Shown: positions 1 to 8,292 of the stretch, one piece after another
How the letters are laid out: every line of letters begins with the position of its first letter
Position numbering within the stretch: the stretch's first letter is position 1
Assembly: GCA_002415025.1 (NCBI GenBank)
Contig: DIBR01000034.1
Coordinates: 204,762-268,761, forward strand
DNA: 64,000 nucleotides
From: Spongiibacteraceae bacterium UBA5047
Lineage (GTDB): Bacteria > Pseudomonadota > Gammaproteobacteria > Pseudomonadales > Spongiibacteraceae
Direction of reading: 5' to 3'
Program-made: the position numbers and the translations under genes
The notes under the pieces: generated by a model
Told to the model about the DNA's origin: nothing
Databases searched by the model: none
Seen by the model: the letters and a program-made list of their open reading frames with translations, nothing else

Positions 1-463
1 AGAGAGCCCCATTTAATTTCCCGAACCCAAATGGGGTGAAAATCCGCAAATCCTGGAAAGACTGACCAGCCAAGACTGCAACTTTAAGCTATATATATAG
101 CATAACGACAATATTGGACCAGTGAGCGAAAAAACAGGGGCCGCATCTAAAACACCACGCCACAATTTTGCTTTGCCACATTTTTATTGACAATAAAAAT
201 ACCATAACAATTGAAATTCTTTTAATCCGAGCAATAAATATCGATAAATCAACACAAAAATACGAAAAACAAAGGAAATATCGCAATATTTTTATTGTTT
301 TTAGTTTGTCAATAGAAAATAAGCCAAAAATTTCGACTTTGATTGGCTCCCCGCTTGCGCTAGAGCACAGCTGGGCAAAAGTGTGATATTGCGCTATGCT
401 TCCCGGAACAGGTGATTTAAACACCCTAAGTCACCGGGATGGCTGGAAAAAAGAGACAATTCA
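1..463. other. Non-coding leader region upstream of the fimV-like gene
   Basis: No convincing gene is visible here. Positions 7-36 hold an 8-bp perfect inverted repeat (CCCCATTT / AAATGGGG, 14-nt loop) without a T-tract; it could be the end of an upstream transcript or an operator. About 165-330 is strikingly AT-rich compared with the rest of the window. It holds a 21-bp palindrome at 180-200 (ATTTTTATTG-A-CAATAAAAAT), with the same half-site again at 288-297. A weak sigma70-like promoter (TGGGCA at 372-377, 17 bp, TATGCT at 395-400) and a GGTGA-N15-TCACC repeat (411-435) lie just before the fimV-like start. The short open frames on either strand are AT-rich and have no recognisable product. 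Confidence 0.5.
180..200. repeat. AT-rich palindrome upstream of fimV-like gene
   Basis: Perfect 10-bp arms, ATTTTTATTG and CAATAAAAAT, flank a single central A. The left arm recurs at 288-297 inside a second imperfect palindrome (284-297). Paired AT-rich sites like these suit a silencer or a regulator binding site upstream of a regulated gene. That role is inference; only the symmetry is seen. Confidence 0.5.
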
Positions 464-2002
464 ATGCCAGGCTACCTGAAACGCATAGCGCCTATCATCT
501 GCCTACTTTTAGGCGGATTTTCAAGCACTTACGGCATAGGCCTAGGTGAGGCAGACCTGCGTTCCCGTCTTGGCTCCCCACTCGACCTCAGCATCCCTCT
601 GCACCATCTCGGCGACCTTTCAGGTCAGGATATCCGCATTGCCCTGTCTGCGCTGAACGACGATGTATCGGGCCATCCGCTGGATTCAATGGTCGGCAGC
701 AAGTTTCAGATCGATTTCGACAGCGAAACAAACTCCGTACGCCTGCGCTCCGACGAGGCCGTTATGGAGCCCTACCTCGCATTCACACTGAGCGTACGCT
801 GGCCTCGCGGCTACCTGCAGCGCGAATACACTTTGCTGCTGGACTTACCGGCCATCCACACGCCTGCCCAGCATGAGATTGTGGTCAGCGTGCCGCCTTC
901 CAAGGCAGAGAAAGCCACAGTAGCAAGCAAGCAAAAAGTTGCAAAAACCCCGTCAAAAACAGCCTCCCAAGCTACTGCGCCACGTGTAGCAACCGAGAGC
1001 TCGAAGCCGGCCCCCGTAACGCGTACTGCGGCCGCCAAAAGCTACAACGAATTCGACGATGGTCAGTATCGCGTTGTCCGCGGTGATTCACTCTGGCGCC
1101 TGGCATCACGACTCAGCGAACAGCGCCGAGGCGACCACGGACAGTGGATGGCCAGCGTCTACCAGACCAACCCCGGAGCCTTTATCGGCGGGCGTCCGGA
1201 TATTTTGAAAGAAGCCTATTTGCTCAGCATTCCCGCTCAATGCAGCGATGCCCGCCTGGCCCTCGGGAGCGATGGCAAAACATTCGAGCTGATTGACGGC
1301 CGCGGCGTCGCAGTCGCCATGGGCGCACCCAAGCCTGAACCCGCCCCCGGCAACACAAATGCACCTGACACCGCCGCGAATGCCACTCGCGTTCCGTCCA
1401 CGGAATCCGACGCTGGTGAAATGGCTGCAAACGAACCCTCACCACCCGAGGCGGAAGCCGCACCGGTCTATCGCTACGATGGCAAGGATTTTGTGAGCGA
1501 CCCTTACGCCGGAGAACAAGCCGGCCAGACTCGCACGGACCAAACAGACACCTATGCTGGCAACAACACCGACAACAAGCGCGAGCTATCACCGCTGGAA
1601 CTTTATTCGCTGGAGGAGCAGTCGCTCGCAGAGCAGCAGCAAACGGCAACAAGCTCCAGCTCCGCCACAACCGAGCCCGCAGCCGGGAGCGAGGGCAATC
1701 GCAAGCGCGTCGAACTTCTCGAAAAACAACTGGATCAGGCACTGGCACTCATTGACAAGCAAAGCCAACAGTCGCGTCTGTTTGGCAGTCAGAGCAATCT
1801 GGTTAACAGCGTCTCACCAGCAACCTCCGAGTTGACCAACCCCGCCTACCTGTTCAGGGCGATGGGCTGGCTGGCGCTAGGCATGTCCATGGTGATGGGT
1901 TTTCTCATGTACCGTGATCGTGGCGGCCCGAAAATGTTCGTTCTACCAAGAAACCGCCGACGCCGCGATTTCGCTTCAATGCTGGAACGTAATACCAAGT
2001 AG
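464..2002 (+). CDS. FimV-like LysM-domain protein, short form
   Basis: 512 residues. An N-terminal hydrophobic signal or anchor (about 7-25) is followed by the conserved FimV N-terminal domain (about 25-140, starting IGLGEADLRSRLGSPLD). Next comes an Ala/Thr/Pro/Lys linker, a LysM-like peptidoglycan-binding segment (about 201-258, starting YRVVRGDSLWRLA) and a long acidic Pro/Ala/Thr/Ser-rich stretch. A short coiled coil (about 411-440) and one membrane helix (about 465-484) follow, ending in a basic tail. FimV proteins organise the cell pole and support type IV pilus assembly and twitching; the pilMNOPQ operon is also in this window. Classical FimV continues past the membrane helix into a large cytoplasmic TPR-containing domain, which is absent here because a normal stop follows about 28 residues later. 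The ATG has a weak AAGAGA ribosome site. The family is secure; the role of the short form is uncertain. Confidence 0.8.
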   Translation: MPGYLKRIAPIICLLLGGFSSTYGIGLGEADLRSRLGSPLDLSIPLHHLGDLSGQDIRIALSALNDDVSGHPLDSMVGSKFQIDFDSETNSVRLRSDEAVMEPYLAFTLSVRWPRGYLQREYTLLLDLPAIHTPAQHEIVVSVPPSKAEKATVASKQKVAKTPSKTASQATAPRVATESSKPAPVTRTAAAKSYNEFDDGQYRVVRGDSLWRLASRLSEQRRGDHGQWMASVYQTNPGAFIGGRPDILKEAYLLSIPAQCSDARLALGSDGKTFELIDGRGVAVAMGAPKPEPAPGNTNAPDTAANATRVPSTESDAGEMAANEPSPPEAEAAPVYRYDGKDFVSDPYAGEQAGQTRTDQTDTYAGNNTDNKRELSPLELYSLEEQSLAEQQQTATSSSSATTEPAAGSEGNRKRVELLEKQLDQALALIDKQSQQSRLFGSQSNLVNSVSPATSELTNPAYLFRAMGWLALGMSMVMGFLMYRDRGGPKMFVLPRNRRRRDFASMLERNTK

Positions 2003-2044
2003 TAAGCTGCTCGCCCACCATTTACCGCCCAAATAGCCGACCCA

Positions 2045-2935
2045 TCAGGGGCTGAACTCATCCCAGGTTAATAGCCCGGTGGCGGCTGAAACAAAGCCGC
2101 CACTTTTGGCATAATCCAGCGCCCTTTCCAGATTCACGACACCGTTGCTCACCGGCGCCAACCCGACACCGACTCCCACATCGCTCAAAACAGCTAATGC
2201 ACGGCCGTCTTGGTGCAGTACCGCACTGCCGCTGTCACCGGGCAGGCCCGCACTGTCAGTACTGATTCGATACCCCAGCCCGCCAGCCACAATGCGGGTA
2301 ATACGACCGCGCTTTTCTTCCAGGTCGTTCACACCACCGTGGGCCGCCGATTGACCGTAGCTGTAAACAGTATCGCCAACTGCAGCCAGACCGGTGAAGA
2401 GTGCGACAGGGCCACCAAACCCAATGGCCGCAGGGTGGATATTGGCGAGGTCATCCGGGTGTATTTGCACCAAAGCGAAATCATTCAAAGTGCACACATC
2501 AGAACCCGGCGTCTCCCCCCGCTGCTGCATGGCCGACCAGCTACTGTAGGCGAGAGTGCCAGGGCGACTTGCGTTTTCTATGGTAATACCGGCAAAGCCA
2601 ATGGCCTCATTGCGAGTATTACAGGGGTCAATTCCGCTGTTTGTGTCTTCGCTAAAGCAATGAGCGGCCACGCCAATATAGACGGTGACGCTATTTTCAG
2701 CGTACAGGAAGTTGGATGTGCAACTACCATTGCGCGAACTGATCTCTACCCCCGGCCGGATCTGCGTTCGGGTCGGGGTGCCGAATTGCCTGCTTGAGGT
2801 CCCAGTCGAGTCCGCAGCCGGCGTGACCGGGGCAGCAGGCGAATCAGAAGAGCCCCCTCCTGAATCGCAGGCAGCCAGTGCGAATGCAGCCAAGCTCATT
2901 AATGCAGTATGCTTTTTGGGGCGATTACCGTACAT
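2045..2935 (-). CDS. Secreted trypsin-like serine protease, predicted lipoprotein
   Basis: 296 residues. The N-terminus is a lipoprotein signal (hydrophobic run then LAAC, lipidated Cys23), followed by a Gly/Ser/Pro/Thr linker. The remainder resembles an S1 (chymotrypsin-fold) peptidase. The triad is readable: His92 in AAHC, Asp152 in NDFAL and Ser235 in GDSGS. Four cysteines (72, 93, 105, 148) could form two disulfides, as suits a periplasmic or surface enzyme. There is no zymogen segment I can identify and no C-terminal PDZ domain, so it is not DegP-like. It is convergent with the fimV-like gene and shares no operon. The ATG at 2935 has a poor ribosome site; an internal ATG at 2899 would leave a very short signal. 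The substrate is unknown. Confidence 0.78.
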   Translation of the reverse strand: MYGNRPKKHTALMSLAAFALAACDSGGGSSDSPAAPVTPAADSTGTSSRQFGTPTRTQIRPGVEISSRNGSCTSNFLYAENSVTVYIGVAAHCFSEDTNSGIDPCNTRNEAIGFAGITIENASRPGTLAYSSWSAMQQRGETPGSDVCTLNDFALVQIHPDDLANIHPAAIGFGGPVALFTGLAAVGDTVYSYGQSAAHGGVNDLEEKRGRITRIVAGGLGYRISTDSAGLPGDSGSAVLHQDGRALAVLSDVGVGVGLAPVSNGVVNLERALDYAKSGGFVSAATGLLTWDEFSP

Positions 2936-3061
2936 CCTGTTACACCGATCACAATGAATGGCTTCAGACTACCATCCCGCCGCTGCACACAACAGTTTGA
3001 GCTATGGTTTTACGCCGCGCAGAACGGTAACCTGCCCTTTATCAAAGACCAAGACTGACGT

Positions 3062-4534
3062 GTGGAGTCGATTGTTATCAGCAGCGAAGCAGCCCTTGAT
3101 GCCATCATTGTCGGCGCCGGTTTTTCCGGACTGGCGATGGCGGTGAGCCTGAAAAAGGCCGGCTTGAATAACTTTCTTATCCTGGAGAAAGCCGGCGAAG
3201 TAGGAGGCACCTGGCGCGAAAATCATTATCCGGGAGCGGAATGCGATGTTCCCTCGTCACTCTACAGCTTCTCATTTGAACGCAAACCCGACTGGAACTA
3301 CACGTGGTCCGAGCAGGGTCAGATACTCGACTACCTGAAGCATAGCACCCGTAAATACGGTCTCTACGACCACATTCGGTTTGACTGCGAACTGACTTCC
3401 GCCCGCTTTCAGAACAACAAGACTTGGCAAGTCGTTACGCGGAAGGGTGCCAACCTTTGCGCCCGACACCTGATCATTGCCGTGGGCCAGTTACACCACC
3501 CAAGCATTCCATCGATTCAAGGACAGGCTGAATTTGCCGGCCCGCAATTCCATTCTGCCCGCTGGCAACACGATGTCGACTTTAACGGCAAACGCGTAGC
3601 AGTGATCGGCAACGCTGCCAGTGCCGTACAATTTATTCCCGAACTCGCCAAGATGGCGGGCAAGCTTACGGTATTCCAGCGCAGCGCCAACTGGGTTTCG
3701 AGAAAGCTGGATAGGCCTCGCCGCCCATGGCAGCAGGCACTTGTCCGGCACCTGCCGCTACTGGACCGACTTGCCCGCCTGAAAGTGTTCTTGCGCAACG
3801 AACTCATTGTCTTTCCGGCCATGAAAGGAAATCGCCTCTCCAGCGCCCTTCTGCGATTAAGCTGTAAAAGTTACCTCAACAGCACCATTAAAGACCCGAC
3901 ATTACGCAAGCGCTTGACCCCGGATTATCCGGTGGGCGCTAAACGGGTGCTGGTAGTCGACGGCTACTACGAGGCTCTGGCGCAAGACAATGTCCGACTG
4001 GAAACATTGCCCATCGGCCAAATCAGTGCTCAGGGAATTCACACGCAGGACGGCTCGGTGCACCCCGCCGATATCATCGTTTACGGCACCGGCTTTACAA
4101 CCAACCCGTTCTTGAAAGGCCTGGACATTACCGGAATCAACAACATCAAACTGTCAGAGCATTGGCGCGAGGGGGCCCATGCCTACCTCGGCATGCAAAC
4201 CGCCGGCTTTCCCAACCTGTTCTTTATGTACGGCCCGAACACCAATCTAGGGCACAATTCCATTGTGTTAATGAGCGAGGCACAGGCGCACTACATCGTG
4301 CAAGCGATTCAGCACCTGTCTGAAAGTGGTTTTGAACAGCTTGAGGTTAAACCAGCGGTAGAAGACGAATATAACGAAGTGATTCAGGGGCGCCTGCAGC
4401 AGATGGTCTGGCAAAAAATTGACGACAGCTGGTACAAGGACGGCGAGCGTGTAACCAACAATTGGCCCGGCAGGGTAATGGAATACCAACGTAGAACCCG
4501 ACATTTTCAGCCGGAAAACCACAACTTTCAGTGA
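3062..4534 (+). CDS. Flavin-containing monooxygenase, Baeyer-Villiger type
   Basis: 490 residues, GTG start. FAD-binding Rossmann motif G18-A-G20-F-S-G23 near the N-terminus, with EVGGTW following at 46-51. The type I Baeyer-Villiger fingerprint FxGxxxHxxxW is intact at 158-168 (F158, G160, H164, W168). The NADPH-binding Rossmann loop reads GNAASA (183-188), so the second glycine of the usual GxGxxG is alanine. Such enzymes use NADPH and O2 to convert ketones to esters or lactones, or oxidise heteroatoms. It stands alone, divergent from the protease gene. With the acyl-CoA dehydrogenases nearby it may belong to ketone, steroid or alkane breakdown, but no pathway partner is adjacent. The class is confident; the substrate cannot be read. 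Confidence 0.85.
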   Translation: MESIVISSEAALDAIIVGAGFSGLAMAVSLKKAGLNNFLILEKAGEVGGTWRENHYPGAECDVPSSLYSFSFERKPDWNYTWSEQGQILDYLKHSTRKYGLYDHIRFDCELTSARFQNNKTWQVVTRKGANLCARHLIIAVGQLHHPSIPSIQGQAEFAGPQFHSARWQHDVDFNGKRVAVIGNAASAVQFIPELAKMAGKLTVFQRSANWVSRKLDRPRRPWQQALVRHLPLLDRLARLKVFLRNELIVFPAMKGNRLSSALLRLSCKSYLNSTIKDPTLRKRLTPDYPVGAKRVLVVDGYYEALAQDNVRLETLPIGQISAQGIHTQDGSVHPADIIVYGTGFTTNPFLKGLDITGINNIKLSEHWREGAHAYLGMQTAGFPNLFFMYGPNTNLGHNSIVLMSEAQAHYIVQAIQHLSESGFEQLEVKPAVEDEYNEVIQGRLQQMVWQKIDDSWYKDGERVTNNWPGRVMEYQRRTRHFQPENHNFQ

Positions 4535-4661
4535 ATGCCACGGTCATTGCGCAAGTATTCGCTAAAAATGTTCGTCTGAGTGTTTTTCGTACTACATCGC
4601 TGTAATACTATTAGTACCTATAGCACGTCACCAAAGGCGAACTCACGGGAGCCAACCTGTC

Positions 4662-6242
4662 ATGCATTTGAGCCTGGGGTGGAAAGCCGCAGCATTGATC
4701 CTGTTTAACGTGGTACTTACCTTTTCCGCGGGCTTGCTTGCACGCAATTTCGTCCTGAACCCCGAGCTGGCGAAAGTCGAGCGAATCAATGACGAAAAAA
4801 TTCTCCATCAGCTGGAGGTCATAGAAGGCCTGATCCAAAACAACATGGCCGAGTCCGCTAATCGCATAAAGGCGATTGCCGCCCGCATCGACGGCAACCA
4901 CTGGGAGCGTTTCGCCACTTCGTTATCCGAGCTTGCCGCTGCCAGCGAGCTTAGCTACGTCATTGCGGCCACCAGTGACGGCGGGCTGCTGCAAGTCCGT
5001 CCGGGAAAGTATTTTGACGCATCAGAATCACCCACCCCACAAGATATCAACCGCATACTCAATCTGGTCCGGCAACACGAAGCTGTTAACCAAACGCTGG
5101 TAACACTGCTTGAAGGCAAACATGGCCCCATGATTATTGCCGCAGCGCGATTGCAGCGCGCTGAAGAGAAAATGCAGCAAGGTCCATCGCTGTTCGTTGC
5201 CGTCAGTCACATTGACGCCGCCTTTATCCAGCGTATCAACCTGCTGTCCGGTGTAGAGCTAACACTGATTAGCGATCAGCAGTTTGATCAACTTCGTACC
5301 TCGCCAAGAGCCCTCTCGGGCCTGCGTTCAACCGACAATCAACTGCACTGGAATGTGAACGGGGTTGATGGAAAGCCGGTGCTCACGGCAGCGATTAGTC
5401 TCCCGCCGCGAAGTTACGACGACCAGTTTTTTTCACCCACACTTGCTATCGCTCTGCTCATTACGCTGGCAACCTGGTGTATCGCTATCTGGTTGTTGCA
5501 TCGCACTATTATTAGCCCCATGAATAACGCCAGCAAAACCTTGCAGTCCATTATGGAAGACAAGGACTACGGCCGGCAGCTCGAATACAAGCATTACGAT
5601 GAGTTCGGCAGGCTGGTAGCCTTTTGCAACAAACTATTGGGCATGGTGGACAAGCACACAACCGAATTGCAGGCCCTGTCGCTGACCGACCCGCTTACCG
5701 AACTCAATAATCGCCGTGCGTTTGATACCCAGTCACAGAAATTCTGGGCGCTCGCCGAGCGCAGCAACACCCGCATGGCGCTGATCGCTTTTGATATAGA
5801 CCATTTCAAAAGCTATAACGACCGTTATGGCCACCCGGCCGGCGACAAAGTCATTAAAGCCTTTGCCGGTATTCTGGAGCACACCTTCAAGCGTGCGAGC
5901 GATGTGGTAGCCCGTGTGGGCGGCGAAGAATTTCTGGTCATTACACAGGACACACCGGCGGGCGCCTGCCTGGTGCTTACCAATCGGGTGTTGCAGGAGT
6001 TACGGGATTTACGCCTGGAGCACACCGGCAACCCCGTGGGCTGTGTGACGGCCAGTGCCGGCGTATTTCAGGCAACGCCGGATGCCAACCTGAGCCTTGA
6101 AATTGCCCTGATCCGGGCCGATGAAATACTGTACGCCGCGAAACATGAGGGCCGCAACCGCGCCATGTACAGCGACGCGCTGGTGAATTCCATGTCCACA
6201 ATAAAAACTGCCGACATACACCAGCTTCCGCGCAACAGCTAG
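4662..6242 (+). CDS. Membrane diguanylate cyclase (GGDEF)
   Basis: 526 residues. Membrane helix 1 (about 9-27), a periplasmic sensor of about 230 residues, membrane helix 2 (about 259-281), a HAMP-like linker (about 282-332), then a GGDEF domain (about 340-505). The catalytic signature is GGEEF at 420-424, so the cyclase should make c-di-GMP from two GTP. The product-inhibition I-site is also intact: R411-A-S-D414 lies exactly five residues before GGEEF. No EAL domain is present. The sensor has no motif I can name; it fits a CHASE/Cache-like ligand domain. Monocistronic, with a TACTA-T-TAGTA palindrome (4606-4616) in its upstream region. The nearby FimV-like protein suggests, but does not prove, a role in surface behaviour. 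Confidence 0.9.
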   Translation: MHLSLGWKAAALILFNVVLTFSAGLLARNFVLNPELAKVERINDEKILHQLEVIEGLIQNNMAESANRIKAIAARIDGNHWERFATSLSELAAASELSYVIAATSDGGLLQVRPGKYFDASESPTPQDINRILNLVRQHEAVNQTLVTLLEGKHGPMIIAAARLQRAEEKMQQGPSLFVAVSHIDAAFIQRINLLSGVELTLISDQQFDQLRTSPRALSGLRSTDNQLHWNVNGVDGKPVLTAAISLPPRSYDDQFFSPTLAIALLITLATWCIAIWLLHRTIISPMNNASKTLQSIMEDKDYGRQLEYKHYDEFGRLVAFCNKLLGMVDKHTTELQALSLTDPLTELNNRRAFDTQSQKFWALAERSNTRMALIAFDIDHFKSYNDRYGHPAGDKVIKAFAGILEHTFKRASDVVARVGGEEFLVITQDTPAGACLVLTNRVLQELRDLRLEHTGNPVGCVTASAGVFQATPDANLSLEIALIRADEILYAAKHEGRNRAMYSDALVNSMSTIKTADIHQLPRNS

Positions 6243-6248
6243 ATCAAC

Positions 6249-6434
6249 CTAGTAAATGCCCGAGGAGCGTGCGACAAGAATACTGAACACACTGAAGGCC
6301 GTAACGACAATCAGCAGCATGGCCAGCAGTCGCATGGGTTTGAAGGGTTTACGCGGCGTCTCGTTGTAGCCTGACTTCAGGTACTCGTCGACGCGCTGCT
6401 GGTCTTCCGGATAGAGTTTTCGCTCGTCATTCAT
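6249..6434 (-). CDS. DUF3094 family small membrane protein
   Basis: 61 residues. The hydrophilic N-terminal half contains the family hallmark PEDQQRVDEYL (9-19), then a Lys/Pro/Arg stretch, then one membrane helix (about 34-54). It matches my memory of the DUF3094 family of pseudomonads and relatives, whose function is unknown. It lies downstream of the acyl-CoA dehydrogenase pair but behind a terminator hairpin at 6437-6481, so it may be transcribed separately or by read-through. It is convergent with the diguanylate cyclase, 6 bp away. Confidence 0.75.
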   Translation of the reverse strand: MNDERKLYPEDQQRVDEYLKSGYNETPRKPFKPMRLLAMLLIVVTAFSVFSILVARSSGIY

Positions 6435-6436
6435 AG

Positions 6437-6481
6437 AAAAATCACATCGGGTGGATAAAAACGGATTATCTCACCCGATGT
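6437..6481 (-). terminator. Terminator after the acyl-CoA dehydrogenase genes
   Basis: A perfect 10-bp stem (ACATCGGGTG at 6444-6453, CACCCGATGT at 6472-6481) with an 18-nt AT-rich loop. Read on the minus strand it is followed by GATTTTT, a short U-tract (6437-6441). It lies between the stop of the 6504-8273 gene and the start of the DUF3094 gene. The long loop weakens it slightly. Confidence 0.7.
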
Positions 6482-6503
6482 CGCCAAGACCAAGTGCAGA
6501 AAC

Positions 6504-8273
6504 TCAGAAGGCCTCGACAGGAATGTCCATCAGCACAGCGCTACCAGCCCGCACGGACTCTGCCAGTGACTTCACTTGCGGCAACAGCCGCTGCATGAAA
6601 AAGCGCGCGGTATGAAGCTTGCCAGCGTAGAAGGCATCGTTCTGATCGGCAGCCAGTGCCACCCCGGCCATACGCGCCCACATATAGGCGTAGATGGTCA
6701 GCCCGGCGATATGCAGGTATTCAACCGATGCAGCGCCAATGGCATGAGGGTCGTCGCCCGCCGCTGACAACACCGTTGCCGTGAGGGTTTCCAGTTCGGT
6801 CACCGCATCAAGCAGGGGCTGGGTGAACTCAGCTATCTCGCCTTCGGCCGCTGCCGCAAAATCGCGCATTTCCTGAATCAGTACAGCCATATTCTGGCCG
6901 CCGTTGGAGGCTATTTTCCGCCCCATGAGGTCGAGCGCCTGAATACCGTTCGCGCCTTCGTAAATCTGCGCAATCCGCGTATCGCGAACCAGCTGTTCCA
7001 TGCCCCACTCACGCACATAGCCGTGACCGCCAAACACCTGCTGCCCGATAATGGTCGCCTCCAGACCCTTGTCGGTCAGAAACGCCTTGGCGATGGGTGT
7101 CAGCAACTCCACCAGACCGGCACTGCGCTGCTGGGCCTCGCCGGAACCGAATTTGGCGGTATCCAACTGCTGGCCGACAAACACCGCAAACGCCCTTCCG
7201 GCCTCGACATAAGCCTTTTGCGTGAGCAGCATCCGGCGCACGTCAGGGTGAACCATCAGTGAGTCGGCAGGCCCATCACGGTTCTCTGGCCCTGCTGGCG
7301 AGCGCCCTTGCAGCCGCTCCTGAGCGTAATCCAGAGCACTCTGGTAAGAGGCGGAAGACAAACCCAGCCCCTGCACACCAACCGAGAGCCGCTCGTAGTT
7401 CATCATGGTGAACATGGCCGCCAGACCGCGATTAAGCTCGCCCACGAGGTAGCCCTTGGCACCATCAAAATTCAGCACACAGGTGGCCGACGCATGGATG
7501 CCCATTTTGTGTTCCACCGAGCCGCAACTGACTTCGTTGCGCTCGCCGAGGCTGCCATCGTCGTTAACGTGAAATTTGGGCACGAGAAACAGGGATATAC
7601 CCTTTGAACCCGCTGGCGCGTCGGGCAATTTGGCCAACACCAGGTGAATGATATTTTCGGTGAGGTCGTGTTCGCCGCCGGTAATGAATATCTTGTTACC
7701 CGTGATGCTGTAGCTGCCGTCAGCCTGTGGTTCGGCCTTGGTGCGAATTATGCCGAGATCCGTGCCGGCATGGGCCTCGGTCAGGCACATGCTGCCGGCC
7801 CAGTTGCCCGCGTACATGTCGGGCAGGTAACGGGATTTCAGCTCTTCACTGGCATGGGAAGCAATGGCCAGCGCCGCCCCGGAGGTCAATGAGAGATAAA
7901 GGCCCAGAGCCATATTGGCGCCGTAGCTCATTTCTTCAAAGAGCAGTACGAGCATTTTGGGAATAACCTGACCGCCGTACTCGGGGTCGCCCGCCAGCGC
8001 ACCCCAGCCGCCCTCGGCAAGCTCGCGGTAGGCAGCCGGAAAACCATCAGGCGTAGTAACTACCGTGTCGTTCCAGCTTACGCCCTGCTCGTCGCCACTG
8101 CGATTGAGCGGCGACATCAGGTTCTGGCTGATCTTGGCCGCTTCATCGAGGATGGCATCGGCCAGTTCGCGATTGACATCCTCCAGCCCGAGTTCGGACC
8201 AGAGGGTTTCGGCTTGAAAGACGTCATGCAGCACAAACTGCATGTCACGCAGGGGAGCTTTATACTCGGGCAC
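6504..8273 (-). CDS. Acyl-CoA dehydrogenase (long form, paralogue 2)
   Basis: 589 residues, GTG start with GGAG seven bases upstream. Flavin-dependent alpha,beta-oxidation of an acyl-CoA, the first step of a beta-oxidation round, with electrons passed to ETF. The core ACAD domains run from about residue 40 to 455: the flavin-binding stretch MCLTEAHAGTDLG is about 160-172, and the likely catalytic base is Glu439 in YEGANGIQALDL. An extra C-terminal domain of about 130 residues places it in the roughly 600-residue subgroup that includes 3-methylmercaptopropionyl-CoA dehydrogenase-like enzymes, rather than the 380-residue short-chain type. It lies 19 bp behind a close paralogue with the same N-terminal pattern (APLRDMQFVL), pointing to tandem duplication and one operon. 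Chain-length preference is unknown. Confidence 0.9.
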   Translation of the reverse strand: MPEYKAPLRDMQFVLHDVFQAETLWSELGLEDVNRELADAILDEAAKISQNLMSPLNRSGDEQGVSWNDTVVTTPDGFPAAYRELAEGGWGALAGDPEYGGQVIPKMLVLLFEEMSYGANMALGLYLSLTSGAALAIASHASEELKSRYLPDMYAGNWAGSMCLTEAHAGTDLGIIRTKAEPQADGSYSITGNKIFITGGEHDLTENIIHLVLAKLPDAPAGSKGISLFLVPKFHVNDDGSLGERNEVSCGSVEHKMGIHASATCVLNFDGAKGYLVGELNRGLAAMFTMMNYERLSVGVQGLGLSSASYQSALDYAQERLQGRSPAGPENRDGPADSLMVHPDVRRMLLTQKAYVEAGRAFAVFVGQQLDTAKFGSGEAQQRSAGLVELLTPIAKAFLTDKGLEATIIGQQVFGGHGYVREWGMEQLVRDTRIAQIYEGANGIQALDLMGRKIASNGGQNMAVLIQEMRDFAAAAEGEIAEFTQPLLDAVTELETLTATVLSAAGDDPHAIGAASVEYLHIAGLTIYAYMWARMAGVALAADQNDAFYAGKLHTARFFMQRLLPQVKSLAESVRAGSAVLMDIPVEAF

Positions 8274-8292
8274 AGCTATTCTCCGTCAGTAA

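Noticed and set aside
168..386. Short open frame in the AT-rich leader, with another on the opposite strand
   Set aside because: Low-complexity Ile/Lys/Asn product, no ribosome site, no family resemblance; best explained by AT-rich DNA.
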